Assembly (NCBI RefSeq): GCF_000374485.1
Contig: NZ_KB894505.1
Span: forward strand, 1 to 64,000
DNA: 64,000 nucleotides
Direction: 5' to 3'
From: Algicola sagamiensis DSM 14643
GTDB lineage: Bacteria > Pseudomonadota > Gammaproteobacteria > Enterobacterales > Alteromonadaceae
Shown here: piece after piece, positions 29,047-38,977 of the stretch
Numbering within the stretch: the first letter of the stretch is position 1
Layout: each line of letters begins with the position of its first letter
The notes under the pieces: model-generated
Seen by the model: only the letters and a program-made list of their open reading frames with translations
What the model was told of the DNA's origin: nothing
The model's database searches: none
Translations under genes and position numbers: made by a program

Positions 29047-30975
29047 ATGACGTTCATTGAGACTCTGTTATCTTTACCAAGAGTCCACAAGCGCCTTATT
29101 TCGCTAGTGATCGATTGTGTTTCTCTGACATGCGCATACGTTTTTGCATTGTTTACTTATGTCGGAGATATCAATCAGGTATTATCCTTGTCAGCGCTTA
29201 GTGTTTTTTTACTTTCATTACCTGGAACACTCTTTGTTTTTATTCGGTTAGGTTTGTATCGTGCTGTTGTCCGTTACCTTGGCCAACAGGCTCTACTTGT
29301 CGTTGTAATTGGTGTGTTTTCATCGACAGGGCTTTTGTTTTTTTGTGCAAAATGGTCTGATTACTCCCTCCCATTCTCAGTATTGGTCACTTATACCCTT
29401 GTGTCTCTATTGACCATTGGTGGTATACGGATCCTCATGCGGTCAATTTTCCAAAAGCAACTCAGAAGGCAAAAAGAGCCTGTGCTCATTTATGGTGCTG
29501 GTTCAGCTGGTCGTCAGCTTGCATTAGCATTGAATAATGGTGATGAGTACTTTCCTCATGCATTTATTGATGATGATATCTCCTTGCAGAATACGACCAT
29601 TGTAGGATTGCCTGTCTATGCACTGGATTCAATCCCTTGTGTTTTAAAGTCAGATAAAGTGTCCAAAATATTGCTTGCTATTCCAAGTGTTCCCCGTTCA
29701 AGAAGAAAGAAGATTATCGAGGAGTTAGAAAGGTTTAGTTTGCCGATTCAGACGATCCCCGGGTTTTCTGACATTATCAATGGCAAAATGAAAATTGATG
29801 AAATTCAAAATATTAAGATTGAAGAGCTGCTAGGCCGTGATGCAGTGGAGCCTCGTTCTGACTTAATGCAAGCCAATATCCACCACAAAGTTGTGATGGT
29901 CACAGGTGCTGGTGGATCGATTGGGTCAGAGCTATGTCGGAACATTATTCATCAACAGCCGAGAATGTTGATTTTATATGAGTTGAATGAATATTCTCTC
30001 TATGAAATTGAACAAGAATTGGCTGCACTCAGGACCGCTGTTGAAATTGTGCCAATCCTTGGCTCTGTACAAATTCAGGAAAGAGTTGAATCAGTGATGC
30101 GCTCTTACCATGTGAATACGGTCTATCATGCAGCAGCGTATAAACATGTGCCCATGGTGGAATACAATATTATCGAGGGAGTGAAAAATAACGTTTTTGG
30201 AACCTGGAACACAGCAGAGGCGGCCATTAATTCAGGTGTTGATACGTTCGTACTGATTTCAACAGATAAAGCCGTCAGGCCAACAAACATTATGGGTGCC
30301 ACGAAACGAGTCTCTGAATTAGTTTTGCAAGCTTTAGCGTTGAGGCAAACAGAAACACGTTTCAGTATGGTTCGTTTTGGAAATGTATTGGGCTCATCTG
30401 GTTCCGTAGTGCCATTATTTCGTGAGCAAATTCGTAAGGGTGGCCCTGTGACGGTCACTCACCCAGAGATTATCCGTTATTTTATGACAATTCCAGAAGC
30501 ATCCCAATTGGTGATCCAAGCAGGCGCAATGGGTAAAGGTGGGGATGTATTTGTATTAGATATGGGAGAACCCGTAAAAATCTCGGATCTGGCGAAGCGA
30601 ATGGTCAACCTGATGGGGTTAGAAGTGAAAAGTGATGATAATCCCCATGGTGATATCGAAATCAAATATACAGGCTTGCGCCCGGGGGAAAAATTGTTTG
30701 AAGAACTGCTCATTGGTGAAAAAGTCAGTGGAACAGAACATCCACGGATCCTGACGGCAAAAGAAGCATGCATGAGCTGGTCTCAAGTCAGCTTTCTCTT
30801 GAGAAGACTCGAAGATGCGTGTGAACATTTTAACATTTCCAGGATCCAACAAATTCTTCAAGATGCACCTGCTGGATATACACCGATGGGAACAATTCGC
30901 GACCTCGTTTGGAACCAGAAAAATAACTCTTCGCAAGTGCTGCAACTGAGTCAGAAGAAGAAAAGGGTGCCATAA
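29047..30975 (+). CDS. wbpM: WbpM-type nucleotide-sugar 4,6-dehydratase
   Basis: A 642-aa membrane-anchored dehydratase: four hydrophobic segments in the first 130 residues, a CoA-binding-like Rossmann domain (YGAGSAGRQLA) and a C-terminal SDR domain (VTGAGGSIGSELCR, HAAAYKHVPMVE, STDKAVRPTNIMGATK). WbpM uses a Met-Lys pair in place of Tyr-Lys, and STDKAVRPTNIMGATK fits. It makes UDP-4-keto-6-deoxy-GlcNAc. The ATG at 29047 follows CAGGAG and is preferred over 29011. It is the usual last gene of such O-antigen loci. Confidence 0.93.
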   Translation: MTFIETLLSLPRVHKRLISLVIDCVSLTCAYVFALFTYVGDINQVLSLSALSVFLLSLPGTLFVFIRLGLYRAVVRYLGQQALLVVVIGVFSSTGLLFFCAKWSDYSLPFSVLVTYTLVSLLTIGGIRILMRSIFQKQLRRQKEPVLIYGAGSAGRQLALALNNGDEYFPHAFIDDDISLQNTTIVGLPVYALDSIPCVLKSDKVSKILLAIPSVPRSRRKKIIEELERFSLPIQTIPGFSDIINGKMKIDEIQNIKIEELLGRDAVEPRSDLMQANIHHKVVMVTGAGGSIGSELCRNIIHQQPRMLILYELNEYSLYEIEQELAALRTAVEIVPILGSVQIQERVESVMRSYHVNTVYHAAAYKHVPMVEYNIIEGVKNNVFGTWNTAEAAINSGVDTFVLISTDKAVRPTNIMGATKRVSELVLQALALRQTETRFSMVRFGNVLGSSGSVVPLFREQIRKGGPVTVTHPEIIRYFMTIPEASQLVIQAGAMGKGGDVFVLDMGEPVKISDLAKRMVNLMGLEVKSDDNPHGDIEIKYTGLRPGEKLFEELLIGEKVSGTEHPRILTAKEACMSWSQVSFLLRRLEDACEHFNISRIQQILQDAPAGYTPMGTIRDLVWNQKNNSSQVLQLSQKKKRVP

Positions 30976-31140
30976 CGCTAGGTACAGGCTAAAGAGATTT
31001 TGATTGTCAGTATTGACACGGTTAAAATGCACCACTGAATTCAATTTTGAGGATGGGTGGTGCGCTAGCTGCTTTTTGAAATTTTCATTCATTTCACGAC
31101 TAGCATACACATTCTTTGCAACTAAATATTAGGTTTTTGA

Positions 31141-32514
31141 ATGAGTTTATCCGTCATTATACTTGCTGCTGGGAAAGGGACGCGTATGAAGTCTTCTTTA
31201 CCCAAGGTGCTTCATGCTGTTGCGCATAAACCCATGATCCAACACGTTATCGACACGGCAATTTCTTTGAAAGCCGATAAAATTCATGTTGTGTATGGTC
31301 ATGGTGGTGAACAATTAATAGAACAATTGCAGCCACAATACCCGGATTTACAATGGATTCACCAAGAAGAACAGCTGGGAACTGGACACGCGGTTCAACA
31401 AGCAATGCCATTGATTCAACCGGAAGAGAATGTCTTGATCCTTTATGGAGATGTTCCTTTAGTGACACAGGACAGCCTGACAGCGCTCTTTACTGCATAC
31501 CAGAAAAACAACGAATTTGCTTTAATGACGGCCACGTTCGCCGACCCCACAGGTTATGGGAGAATTGTGCGCCAAAATGGCGATGTTCAGGCAATCGTCG
31601 AACAAAAAGATGCTTCACAAGAAGTCCTTGCTATACAAGAAATCAACACGGGTGTTATGTTGGTTCAAGGAAAGAAGCTTCTCAATTGGCTCTCAGAACT
31701 AAGGGCAGAAAATGCCCAAAAAGAATATTACTTGACGGATATCGTTGCAATGGCAGTACAAGAAGGTTGCAACATCCAAACTTCAGAACCCCATCAGGTG
31801 TGTGAGATTATGGGGGCAAATGACAAAATTCAATTGGCCCAACTGGAGCAGGACTACCAACGTCGATTAGTACAAGAGCTCATGAGCAATGGTGCTTCTG
31901 TCCGCGACCCCCAACGGGTAGACATTCGTGGTGAAGTCACGATTGGACAAGATGTTGAGATTGATGTGAATGTGATCTTGGAAGGACGTGTTCACCTTGG
32001 TGATCATGTCAAAATTGGTGCGAACTGTATTTTGAAGGATTGTGAAATTGGAGAGGGGACCGAAATTCACCCATTTTCGATGATCGATAGCTCGATAGTT
32101 CATCAATATTGCCAAATTGGCCCATACGCACGCTTAAGGCCTGAGACGACCTTACAGGATAAAGCCAAAGTCGGGAACTTTGTTGAAGTGAAGAAGTCCA
32201 CACTCGGCACCGGCGCAAAAGCGAACCATCTAGCTTATATTGGTGACGCTGAAGTCGGCGAGAAGGTCAATATTGGGGCTGGCACAATTACATGCAATTA
32301 TGACGGTGCGAATAAATCCAAAACAGTTATTGAAGCAGGCGCATTTATTGGTTCAAATTCCTCTTTAGTTGCCCCTGTATCTATCGGTAAAAATGCAACG
32401 GTTGGCGCTGGGTCAACAGTAACAAAATCGGTTGGTGATGAAGAGCTTGTGATTGCGCGTGGAAAACAGCGCCATATACAAAATTGGCAAAGACCAGTGA
32501 AGAAAAAAGGATAA
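31141..32514 (+). CDS. glmU: Bifunctional GlmU: GlcN-1-P acetyltransferase / GlcNAc-1-P uridyltransferase
   Basis: A 457-aa cytoplasmic trimeric enzyme that makes UDP-GlcNAc. The N-terminal pyrophosphorylase has [18 protein letters not shown]; the C-terminal left-handed beta-helix has repeated hexapeptides and [12 protein letters not shown] plus [11 protein letters not shown]. Length equals E. coli GlmU (456 aa). It precedes glmS by 4 bases, forming the common glmU-glmS pair, but here next to the O-antigen locus instead of the atp operon. Confidence 0.97.
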   Translation: MSLSVIILAAGKGTRMKSSLPKVLHAVAHKPMIQHVIDTAISLKADKIHVVYGHGGEQLIEQLQPQYPDLQWIHQEEQLGTGHAVQQAMPLIQPEENVLILYGDVPLVTQDSLTALFTAYQKNNEFALMTATFADPTGYGRIVRQNGDVQAIVEQKDASQEVLAIQEINTGVMLVQGKKLLNWLSELRAENAQKEYYLTDIVAMAVQEGCNIQTSEPHQVCEIMGANDKIQLAQLEQDYQRRLVQELMSNGASVRDPQRVDIRGEVTIGQDVEIDVNVILEGRVHLGDHVKIGANCILKDCEIGEGTEIHPFSMIDSSIVHQYCQIGPYARLRPETTLQDKAKVGNFVEVKKSTLGTGAKANHLAYIGDAEVGEKVNIGAGTITCNYDGANKSKTVIEAGAFIGSNSSLVAPVSIGKNATVGAGSTVTKSVGDEELVIARGKQRHIQNWQRPVKKKG

Positions 32515-32518
32515 GCAT

Positions 32519-34351
32519 ATGTGTGGCATTGTTGGTGCGGTAGCACAAAGAGATGTAAAAGATATTTTGCTTGAGGGTTTGAGACGCCTTGAGTATCGCG
32601 GATATGACTCAGCAGGCATTGCTGTGGTTGATAAAAAAGGTGAGTTAAACCGGATCCGCAAAGTCGGAAATGTTGCTGAACTCAGAGATGCTTGCCAGGG
32701 ACAAGATTTATCGGGTGCTACCGGGATTGCACACACACGTTGGGCAACGCATGGTGGGGTGACAGAGCAAAATGCACATCCACATGTTTCTGAAGGGAAG
32801 CTTGTGATTGTTCATAATGGTATTATTGAAAACCATGCGGAGCTTCGCCAATTACTTGAAAGCAAAGGATATACCTTCACTTCGGATACTGATACGGAAG
32901 TCATGTTGCATCAAATACATGAAGATCTGAAACAAACGGGTGACCTACTCAAGGCAGTTCAAACAACAGTGAAGAAACTTCATGGTGCTTATGGTACTGT
33001 TGTCTATGAAGTGAATAACCCAGAGCGTTTAATTGTCGCCCGTTCAGGCAGTCCATTAGTCATTGGATTGGGAATTGGTGAAAACTTCGTTGCATCAGAT
33101 CAATTCTCTCTTCAACCAGTGACAAACCGCTTCCAGTATTTGGAAGAAGGCGATATTGCAGAGTTAACGCGTGAACAAGTACGTGTTTTTGATCCAACTG
33201 GAAAAGAAGTTGAGCGTGACCAGTTTGAGTCTGATATCAGCCATGAAAGCGATGGCAAAGGTGAATATCGCCATCATATGCTCAAAGAGATTCACGAACA
33301 GCCAACAGCAATCCGCAATACGTTACAAGACCGTATCTTAGAGCTTACGATTGTTGATAGTGTATTTGGTGAAGATGCGTCAGCGCTATTGAAAAAAGTA
33401 GAGCATGTGCAGATTGTTGCTTGTGGAACCAGCTATCATTCTGGTCTTGTTGCGAGGTATTGGTTGGAGCAGTATGCGAATGTGTCTTGTAGTGTTGAGA
33501 TTGCATCAGAGATCCGTTATCGCAAATCCTTTGTCCATAAAAATGCATTGTTTGTCACGATTTCTCAATCCGGAGAAACAGCGGATACGCTTGCAGCACT
33601 GCGCTTGGCGAAGTCGCAAGGTTATATGACGTCTTTGGCGATATGTAATGTTCCGAATTCTTCCTTGGTTCGCGAATCTGATCTCTGCTTTATGACCAAA
33701 GCCGGTGCGGAAATTGGTGTTGCTTCGACCAAAGCATTCACAACCCAGTTGGTTGGTTTATTGATGTTGGTGGCTGCACTTGGCCAAAGCAAAGGGATTG
33801 CGGCGAATGTCATCAAGCAAATCACAAATGCACTTCATAGCTTACCAAGCAAAATCGAAGAATCATTGGCACTGAGTGACGAAATCGAAAAACTGGCAGA
33901 AGAATTTGCAGATAAACAGCATAGCCTGTTTCTTGGGCGCGGAGAACAATACCCGATAGCAATGGAAGGTGCGTTGAAGCTTAAAGAGATCTCGTATATC
34001 CACGCAGAAGCATATGCGGCTGGTGAATTAAAACATGGCCCATTAGCACTCATTGATGCAGATATGCCAATCATCGTCGTTGCGCCAAACAACGAGTTGT
34101 TGGAAAAACTAAAATCAAACGTAGAAGAAGTCCGCGCGAGAGGCGGAATCTTGTATGTGTTTGCAGACAAGCACGCCCAGTTTGAGTCAGATGAAACAAT
34201 GCGCGTCATTGATGTCCCCAACACAGATGACATCATAGCCCCAATTGTTTACACAATCCCACTTCAACTCCTGTCTTACTACGTCGCTATCATCAAAGGA
34301 ACAGATGTCGATCAGCCACGTAACTTAGCGAAGTCAGTGACGGTGGAGTAG
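32519..34351 (+). CDS. glmS: Glucosamine-6-phosphate synthase (isomerising)
   Basis: It makes GlcN-6-P from Fru-6-P and glutamine. It is 610 aa: class II glutaminase with Cys2 (MCGIVGAVA) and [13 protein letters not shown] block ([11 protein letters not shown]), then two SIS domains ([23 protein letters not shown]) and the C-terminal [13 protein letters not shown]. It supplies the amino-sugar precursors for peptidoglycan and for the upstream sugar pathways. Confidence 0.98.
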   Translation: MCGIVGAVAQRDVKDILLEGLRRLEYRGYDSAGIAVVDKKGELNRIRKVGNVAELRDACQGQDLSGATGIAHTRWATHGGVTEQNAHPHVSEGKLVIVHNGIIENHAELRQLLESKGYTFTSDTDTEVMLHQIHEDLKQTGDLLKAVQTTVKKLHGAYGTVVYEVNNPERLIVARSGSPLVIGLGIGENFVASDQFSLQPVTNRFQYLEEGDIAELTREQVRVFDPTGKEVERDQFESDISHESDGKGEYRHHMLKEIHEQPTAIRNTLQDRILELTIVDSVFGEDASALLKKVEHVQIVACGTSYHSGLVARYWLEQYANVSCSVEIASEIRYRKSFVHKNALFVTISQSGETADTLAALRLAKSQGYMTSLAICNVPNSSLVRESDLCFMTKAGAEIGVASTKAFTTQLVGLLMLVAALGQSKGIAANVIKQITNALHSLPSKIEESLALSDEIEKLAEEFADKQHSLFLGRGEQYPIAMEGALKLKEISYIHAEAYAAGELKHGPLALIDADMPIIVVAPNNELLEKLKSNVEEVRARGGILYVFADKHAQFESDETMRVIDVPNTDDIIAPIVYTIPLQLLSYYVAIIKGTDVDQPRNLAKSVTVE

Positions 34352-34716
34352 GTAAAAGCTGAATAAATGCATTGATGTGGGAGAGGAATAAAATTCTCTT
34401 CCTCATTTTCTCATCATTATTTTATGAAAGTTTCCGCTATCGAATAAATAGTCATGTTACAAATGGTATTTTGATGTTTCGGCCCAAATTGTTCATGGCG
34501 ATAACCGCTTATAACCTGAGTGACGACGACCAGTTTGAGTTCGTGTGCCACAAGCATCGGATATTGCAAAAAAACTTGTCTATACCATAATAACCTCATG
34601 GAAATTCATGAGTTTTTTGTTTTTTCATGAAAGTGAATCAGGATATCTAATAATAAGAAGGGAATATTTCTCATGGCATGAAATAAATATTCCCTGATAC
34701 ACCGAAGGGTGATCCG
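34352..34716. other. Intergenic region after glmS
   Basis: 365 bases without a convincing gene. A 72-codon frame at 34372-34590 has no RBS or recognisable protein and is not called. A terminator lies at 34595-34619. The remaining part ahead of the esterase gene is AT-rich and has CCGAAGGGTGATCCG before the ATG at 34717. Confidence 0.6.
34595..34619 (+). terminator. Rho-independent terminator of glmUS
   Basis: CTCATG at 34595-34600 pairs with CATGAG at 34607-34612 around GAAATT, followed by six Ts. It lies about 240 bases after glmS, so a long 3' UTR is implied if no other terminator exists. Confidence 0.7.
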
Positions 34717-35739
34717 ATGAATAACTTACGAAAACAACAGGAAGTCAACTGGAGTAGATTCAAGAAAATTGGGATTGCATTCCCACTGCTTACACTCTCT
34801 CAATACGCTTTTTCCACCCCGATAACCCTCCCAGAAGTACCCACAATGATCAATATACAGCATACGGCTGTCGCTGGTGATAGTCTCACGAAAGCATTTG
34901 GCGCAAACTGCGAGGCGAATACATCATGGTTGGATTTACTGTGTCTCTTAAAAGCTGATCAGCCTCACCATTCATGGTTTGATGGCGAAAGTCAGCGTGT
35001 AAACAGTATTCATGACCGCTTTAAATCACAAGACAGTTCGATTACTGCTTATCGAGGTGCAGCCACGACAGGTGCAGAACTGACGGGAATACGTGAAGAT
35101 GGAGAGGAGCCAAGCTTTGCAGCACAGGCAATGATGATTGTATCGCAAAGTCTAAAACCAAATCATGTTGAAGTCTTGTTTGGTGGGAATGATTTATGTA
35201 GTCGTGATTGTATCGACCCCGCCCATTGTGATGATCCGCTTTATACAGAAGATGAATGGCGAGATGCTTTGAGAAATGGCTTAAACACTTTAGTTTCGCA
35301 TTTACCTCAGGGGGCCAGCATTCTTTTAGGAAGTGTCCCACGTGTACAAGATATCCGCCAGGCAGGGTTAGATAAACAAGCGGATAATCATCGTGTGAAC
35401 TGCGAGTCTATATGGCAGACATTTAATGTTTGTCGAATAGTAACCCAGTCCACGCCTCTCAATGGTGAGTCACTGACCTATCGCCATCAGGCTATCGCAG
35501 AAATGCAGCAGCGCTATAACGAGATCTTGGTTGAAGAAGCACGTGCTTACAACGAAAATTCGAATGGCTTGAATCCTACGGGTGTTGAAGTGATTGCTGA
35601 ATATGTTGATGAACAGACTCCCTCAGGTGGGACTTTCTCATTTGGTGGAGAACATATTAATGGTGGTGACTGTTTTCATCCAAATCTAAATACGCAAAAC
35701 ATCATTGCTGACTTTATGTGGCATGCGAATCCACACTAG
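34717..35739 (+). CDS. Secreted SGNH/GDSL-type esterase-lipase
   Basis: A 340-aa exported hydrolase. A signal peptide of about 33 residues ends near AFSTP after a hydrophobic stretch at 18-30. Catalytic blocks: Ser56 in AVAGDSLT (block I), Gly/Asn158 in FGGNDL (block III), and Asp318-x-x-His321 in GDCFHP (block V). Several cysteines suggest disulfides in the periplasm or outside. Substrate unknown; a phospholipase- or esterase-like activity is expected. Confidence 0.85.
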   Translation: MNNLRKQQEVNWSRFKKIGIAFPLLTLSQYAFSTPITLPEVPTMINIQHTAVAGDSLTKAFGANCEANTSWLDLLCLLKADQPHHSWFDGESQRVNSIHDRFKSQDSSITAYRGAATTGAELTGIREDGEEPSFAAQAMMIVSQSLKPNHVEVLFGGNDLCSRDCIDPAHCDDPLYTEDEWRDALRNGLNTLVSHLPQGASILLGSVPRVQDIRQAGLDKQADNHRVNCESIWQTFNVCRIVTQSTPLNGESLTYRHQAIAEMQQRYNEILVEEARAYNENSNGLNPTGVEVIAEYVDEQTPSGGTFSFGGEHINGGDCFHPNLNTQNIIADFMWHANPH

Positions 35740-35751
35740 GCGCTTTGGAAA

Positions 35752-35781
35752 GCTCTTTCTGACAAAATTGTGAGAAAGAGC
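35752..35781 (+). other. Intercistronic inverted repeat
   Basis: GCTCTTTCT at 35752-35760 is a perfect complement of AGAAAGAGC at 35773-35781, with a 12-base loop. No T run follows, so it may be a processing or attenuation hairpin between the esterase gene and the DsbA-like gene, not a classical terminator. Confidence 0.5.
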
Positions 35782-35800
35782 GACTGATAAGGAAAACCAG

Positions 35801-36973
35801 ATGAGAATCGTGAATTATCTTTTTTTGTTAGGTATTCAATGCATGTTTGTTCCTTTATTGTTGGCTCAATCAAAACCAAATATTGATCGAAAGGTGGCGC
35901 TGGCTGGGAACGAAGCGATTTATCTATCAGAGCTTGACTTACCACTCACGTTAAAGCTCTATGATCTTGATTGGCAGGCTTATGAAATGAGGTACGCAGC
36001 ATTAGCACGTCTGTTGGAGGAAAGGAAAAAAAGCAATATTCAAATTCTACTCAAGCCACCACAACCTCCCAGGATACAGCTACCTTCACGAAGACAACCC
36101 GCAATTGGTAACAAATCTGCGCCGGTACATCTGTCTATTTTTTGTAGTTATGTTTCCGCGCCATGTGCCAGACTTCAACCTGTCTTATCCTCATTAAAAG
36201 AACGATTTGGGTCGTTACTTCGATTTGTGTTTTATGATCGACCGATGCCTTTTCATCGCCATGGAAAGCTTGTTGCAATTGCCGCTCGGTGTGCGCATTC
36301 ACAAGGTAAATTACAGGATTTTCAACACGCATTATTTGCACAGTTTTCACAGATGGATCAACTGCGAATATTAAGCATTGCAAGACAGCTCAATCTTGAG
36401 ATCAAATCTTTCCAATCTTGTATGCAAAAGAAAAAATTTGAGCCTGAAGTGATGAAGGATATAAAACTTGCGCAGAATCTTGGATTAGGTAATGTACCTG
36501 TTGTATTTATTAACGGACTTTATATCAAAGGTCCACAACAAGTGGAAAATTATGCTGGGTATATCGACTCCGAATTGCTCAAACAAAATATACAGCATGA
36601 AGAGATGCAAAGAAGAGACGCTGTTGTATACAAAGAGCAAGCCAAACAACCGCTGATAGGCTCCAATCAACGGCCAATTTCTCGGCGTTGGCTTTCAACA
36701 CAATTAGTGCATCAAGTTGAACTGGCATCTCAATTTGTGGCGGCAACCCATCAAATCGAAGGTGTTCGATTGTTAAAGTTGAAAAATGTTGAAGCAACAC
36801 CTTTTTTTCAGGAACTCGGCCTGAAAAGCGATGATGTTGTGCTGCGTGTGAACGGACAATGGGTGCATGAGGAGCATAACCCGCTTTGGTCAGTATTGGA
36901 GATGGAAAGCAATGTGTCACTTGAGCTGATGCGGCAAGGGTTACCAGTGAAGTATGATTTCAAAATCCAATAA
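35801..36973 (+). CDS. Exported DsbA-fold protein with C-terminal PDZ-like domain
   Basis: A 390-aa protein with a signal peptide (residues 1-23, ending LLAQS). Residues 30-75 resemble the N-terminal leader helix region seen before Thioredoxin_4 domains; about 105-270 form a DsbA-like fold with the cis-Pro motif GNVPVVFING. The active-site motif is SAPC (Ser119...Cys122) where CxxC is expected, with another Cys at 115. The C terminus (about 315-390) looks like a PDZ domain (EGVRLLKLKNVEATPF, DDVVLRVNGQWV). A chaperone or isomerase-like role in the periplasm is possible. Confidence 0.75.
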   Translation: MRIVNYLFLLGIQCMFVPLLLAQSKPNIDRKVALAGNEAIYLSELDLPLTLKLYDLDWQAYEMRYAALARLLEERKKSNIQILLKPPQPPRIQLPSRRQPAIGNKSAPVHLSIFCSYVSAPCARLQPVLSSLKERFGSLLRFVFYDRPMPFHRHGKLVAIAARCAHSQGKLQDFQHALFAQFSQMDQLRILSIARQLNLEIKSFQSCMQKKKFEPEVMKDIKLAQNLGLGNVPVVFINGLYIKGPQQVENYAGYIDSELLKQNIQHEEMQRRDAVVYKEQAKQPLIGSNQRPISRRWLSTQLVHQVELASQFVAATHQIEGVRLLKLKNVEATPFFQELGLKSDDVVLRVNGQWVHEEHNPLWSVLEMESNVSLELMRQGLPVKYDFKIQ

Positions 36974-36985
36974 CTGAATGAAGTG

Positions 36986-37007
36986 CAAGGCAGGAAACCC
37001 TGCCTTG
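36986..37007. terminator. Bidirectional terminator between convergent genes
   Basis: CAAGGCAG/CTGCCTTG forms a perfect 8-bp stem with a GAAACC loop. It lies between the stop of the DsbA-like gene and the stop of the minus-strand transporter; weak T-rich runs are present on both sides. Confidence 0.65.
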
Positions 37008-37013
37008 ATTTCA

Positions 37014-38201
37014 TTACATTTCAAATAGGAAGTAATAGCCATAACCACAAATAAAGGCGGGAATAGCAGAGTACAGGGTTGCAACCATTGCCGCCTTTGG
37101 TGCAAGCGCGATTGCTGGGAAGAGTGCGTCACCGTCATTGCTGATTGAGTTCGATATCTGAGCTGAAAATGGAACAACACCCTGTAGATACATGCCTGTG
37201 ACCAGAATTTGAGGGCCACACCCAGGTAGTAAGCCTATTAGTAATCCAAATAGGGGCATGAATGGGCCGTAGGATTGAAACATTGAACCCAGGTCAAGGT
37301 TGAACCACAAGACAGAAAGTTCAAATAATAGAAATGCAGCAATGACCCAAGCTGTGACAAAGTTTGTATCACTGGCAACTTTGTTGATCCACTTCATATC
37401 TTGCGTTGCAGGATCTTCAGATGTTACTTCTTGATAATTCGTACCCGTTGAAGAGAGGGCCCAAATGACTAAAACAATCATTGCAGAAGTGGCACCAAAA
37501 AGAGTCACTGTATTTTGAGACAGTCCCAATAATACTTCAGGGTCAATCTGGAAGGCGCCGTACACAGCCAGTGTGAGTGCAGGGAAAAAAGCAAACATCC
37601 AAAATAGGCTTGCAGCTTTATTCATCAGACTTGGCGTAGAATCTTCATCACAAGTTGCTTGTGCTTGATACTCTGGTGCAAGGTAGTGACGATCATGAAT
37701 GCGATTGACGACAGCACCAGAGAGTACACCGACAACCATGCCCATTGCGATGATCTGTAATCCTGAAATCGGCTCTTGTGCAAGCAGTACAAAAGCTGCA
37801 TCACCCATTGTTGCAGTTAATACAGCAACGACGGCACCAAAGCTGACCTGACGTTTCGTGTATTGTGTGACAATGATGATGGCACCACCACAACCCGGTA
37901 AGGCACCGAGGAGTGCAGCATAACAAAGCTCAACCCATGGGCGTTTGGATATCCATTCACCGGCGAGCTGCTGTGGGAAAAAACTTTTTAAGCCATAATA
38001 AAAGGCAAGTGTTGCAGCAACAAATGCAGAGACTTGCAGAAAAGCATCCGCAAGGACATGTGTTGTCATTTCTCGTGTTTCTGGCCAAACCAGTAAACAG
38101 AACACAAATGCTGGAAGAAAAAACCGACGATATCGGAATTGAATAAAACGCCCAAAATCAGGCATTGGGAACGTCTGTTGTCGAAGCATTTTAAAATTCA
38201 T
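37014..38201 (-). CDS. Putative 10-11 TM heavy-metal (manganese/iron?) exporter family protein
   Basis: A 395-aa polytopic membrane protein with about ten hydrophobic segments and an internal duplication: GALPGCGGAII in the first half and GLLPGCGPQIL in the second. These repeats are typical of the family annotated as putative manganese transporter / ArsP_2-like. A Fur palindrome sits about 45 bases upstream of the start, so expression probably responds to iron. The ligand is not proven; divalent metal export is the best guess. Confidence 0.75.
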   Translation of the reverse strand: MNFKMLRQQTFPMPDFGRFIQFRYRRFFLPAFVFCLLVWPETREMTTHVLADAFLQVSAFVAATLAFYYGLKSFFPQQLAGEWISKRPWVELCYAALLGALPGCGGAIIIVTQYTKRQVSFGAVVAVLTATMGDAAFVLLAQEPISGLQIIAMGMVVGVLSGAVVNRIHDRHYLAPEYQAQATCDEDSTPSLMNKAASLFWMFAFFPALTLAVYGAFQIDPEVLLGLSQNTVTLFGATSAMIVLVIWALSSTGTNYQEVTSEDPATQDMKWINKVASDTNFVTAWVIAAFLLFELSVLWFNLDLGSMFQSYGPFMPLFGLLIGLLPGCGPQILVTGMYLQGVVPFSAQISNSISNDGDALFPAIALAPKAAMVATLYSAIPAFICGYGYYFLFEM

Positions 38202-38539
38202 TCGGTATCACCGCTTAATTAAAATTCATTACCAACAAATATAAATGATAATTATTATCATTAGAATGGTAAGAGCATCGAATTTACGGAAAATAGATCT
38301 ATCAACTTGTTCAATTTTATCGATTACGTATTGCGATCATACAACTCTAGTATCAAAAATAATGATTCATTCGCCATGTATTGAAAATGAAATTGTGTTG
38401 GATTATTTGTGCATTAAATTGATTTTCAATAAGATTTCTGGACAAATGAGTTTGACCTGTGGTTTGATGGTATACCCTGAAATCTTAATCGTAGCGACGT
38501 AGAACAGATCTGCTACGAAAGTATGAAGAATACGCATAC
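38202..38539. other. Divergent intergenic region
   Basis: 338 bases between the minus-strand transporter and the plus-strand membrane-protein cluster. It holds the Fur box at 38244-38262 and, near 38494-38519, an inverted repeat CGTAGC/GCTACG in the presumed leader of the rightward genes. An 85-codon frame at 38245-38502 overlaps the Fur box and is not called. Confidence 0.6.
38244..38262. promoter_or_regulatory. Fur box (perfect 9-1-9 palindrome)
   Basis: AATGATAATTATTATCATT is a perfect palindrome around a central T and contains the 7-1-7 Fur core TGATAATnATTATCA without mismatch. A TATATT element follows it in the direction of the minus-strand transporter gene, so bound Fur would cover that promoter. 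Confidence 0.88.
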
Positions 38540-38932
38540 ATGGATTACATCATTCAGCATATCCGTGAAATTCGCCTCATGCTCATTGGTGTTGGGCTTG
38601 TGAGTGTAATTGCCGTCATGCGCTTCCATTTTCGTCAAATTCAAGCCAGGCAACATCGTTGTCAGCACAAAAGCACTCAGCAAGAAAGAAGTCGAGAAAA
38701 TGATTGCGTTCTATCTTTTAGTGCGGACCACTTACAGGAAAAACTTTTACCACAGGTGGAAAGGCAGTCGAAATCGCTTGCACAGCAAGAGTTACTATTG
38801 ATGTTGTGTGAAGTTTTGTCCGGATATGATGCCCTGCATAAATCCAATGCGCTTCAAGAACAAAGAGATGCAGTACTGAAAGCCGCAAAGGAATATGGCA
38901 TCATTGACGATTTAGATGTTGATCTTCATTAG
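38540..38932 (+). CDS. Small membrane-anchored protein of unknown function
   Basis: A 130-aa protein not recognised. Residues 13-27 (LMLIGVGLVSVIAVM) form one membrane segment near the N terminus, followed by a basic, Gln/His-rich linker (27-50) and a helical, charged cytoplasmic tail ending in acidic residues. It is the first of four short genes running in the same direction to 40399. RBS is weak. Confidence 0.55.
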   Translation: MDYIIQHIREIRLMLIGVGLVSVIAVMRFHFRQIQARQHRCQHKSTQQERSRENDCVLSFSADHLQEKLLPQVERQSKSLAQQELLLMLCEVLSGYDALHKSNALQEQRDAVLKAAKEYGIIDDLDVDLH

Positions 38933-38977
38933 CTCAGCAAAAGAAATGGTAGCGAACAATATCTGAGGGGACATGAC

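Noticed and set aside
30619..31110. 163-codon minus-strand frame over the end of wbpM
   Set aside because: It is antisense to the well-supported wbpM C terminus and shows no protein signature.
34372..34590. 72-codon plus-strand frame after glmS
   Set aside because: No RBS, odd composition and no recognisable protein; it lies in the presumed 3' UTR before the terminator.
38245..38502. 85-codon frame between the transporter and the membrane-protein cluster
   Set aside because: It starts inside the Fur box, has no RBS and low-complexity composition; the region is better read as a promoter.
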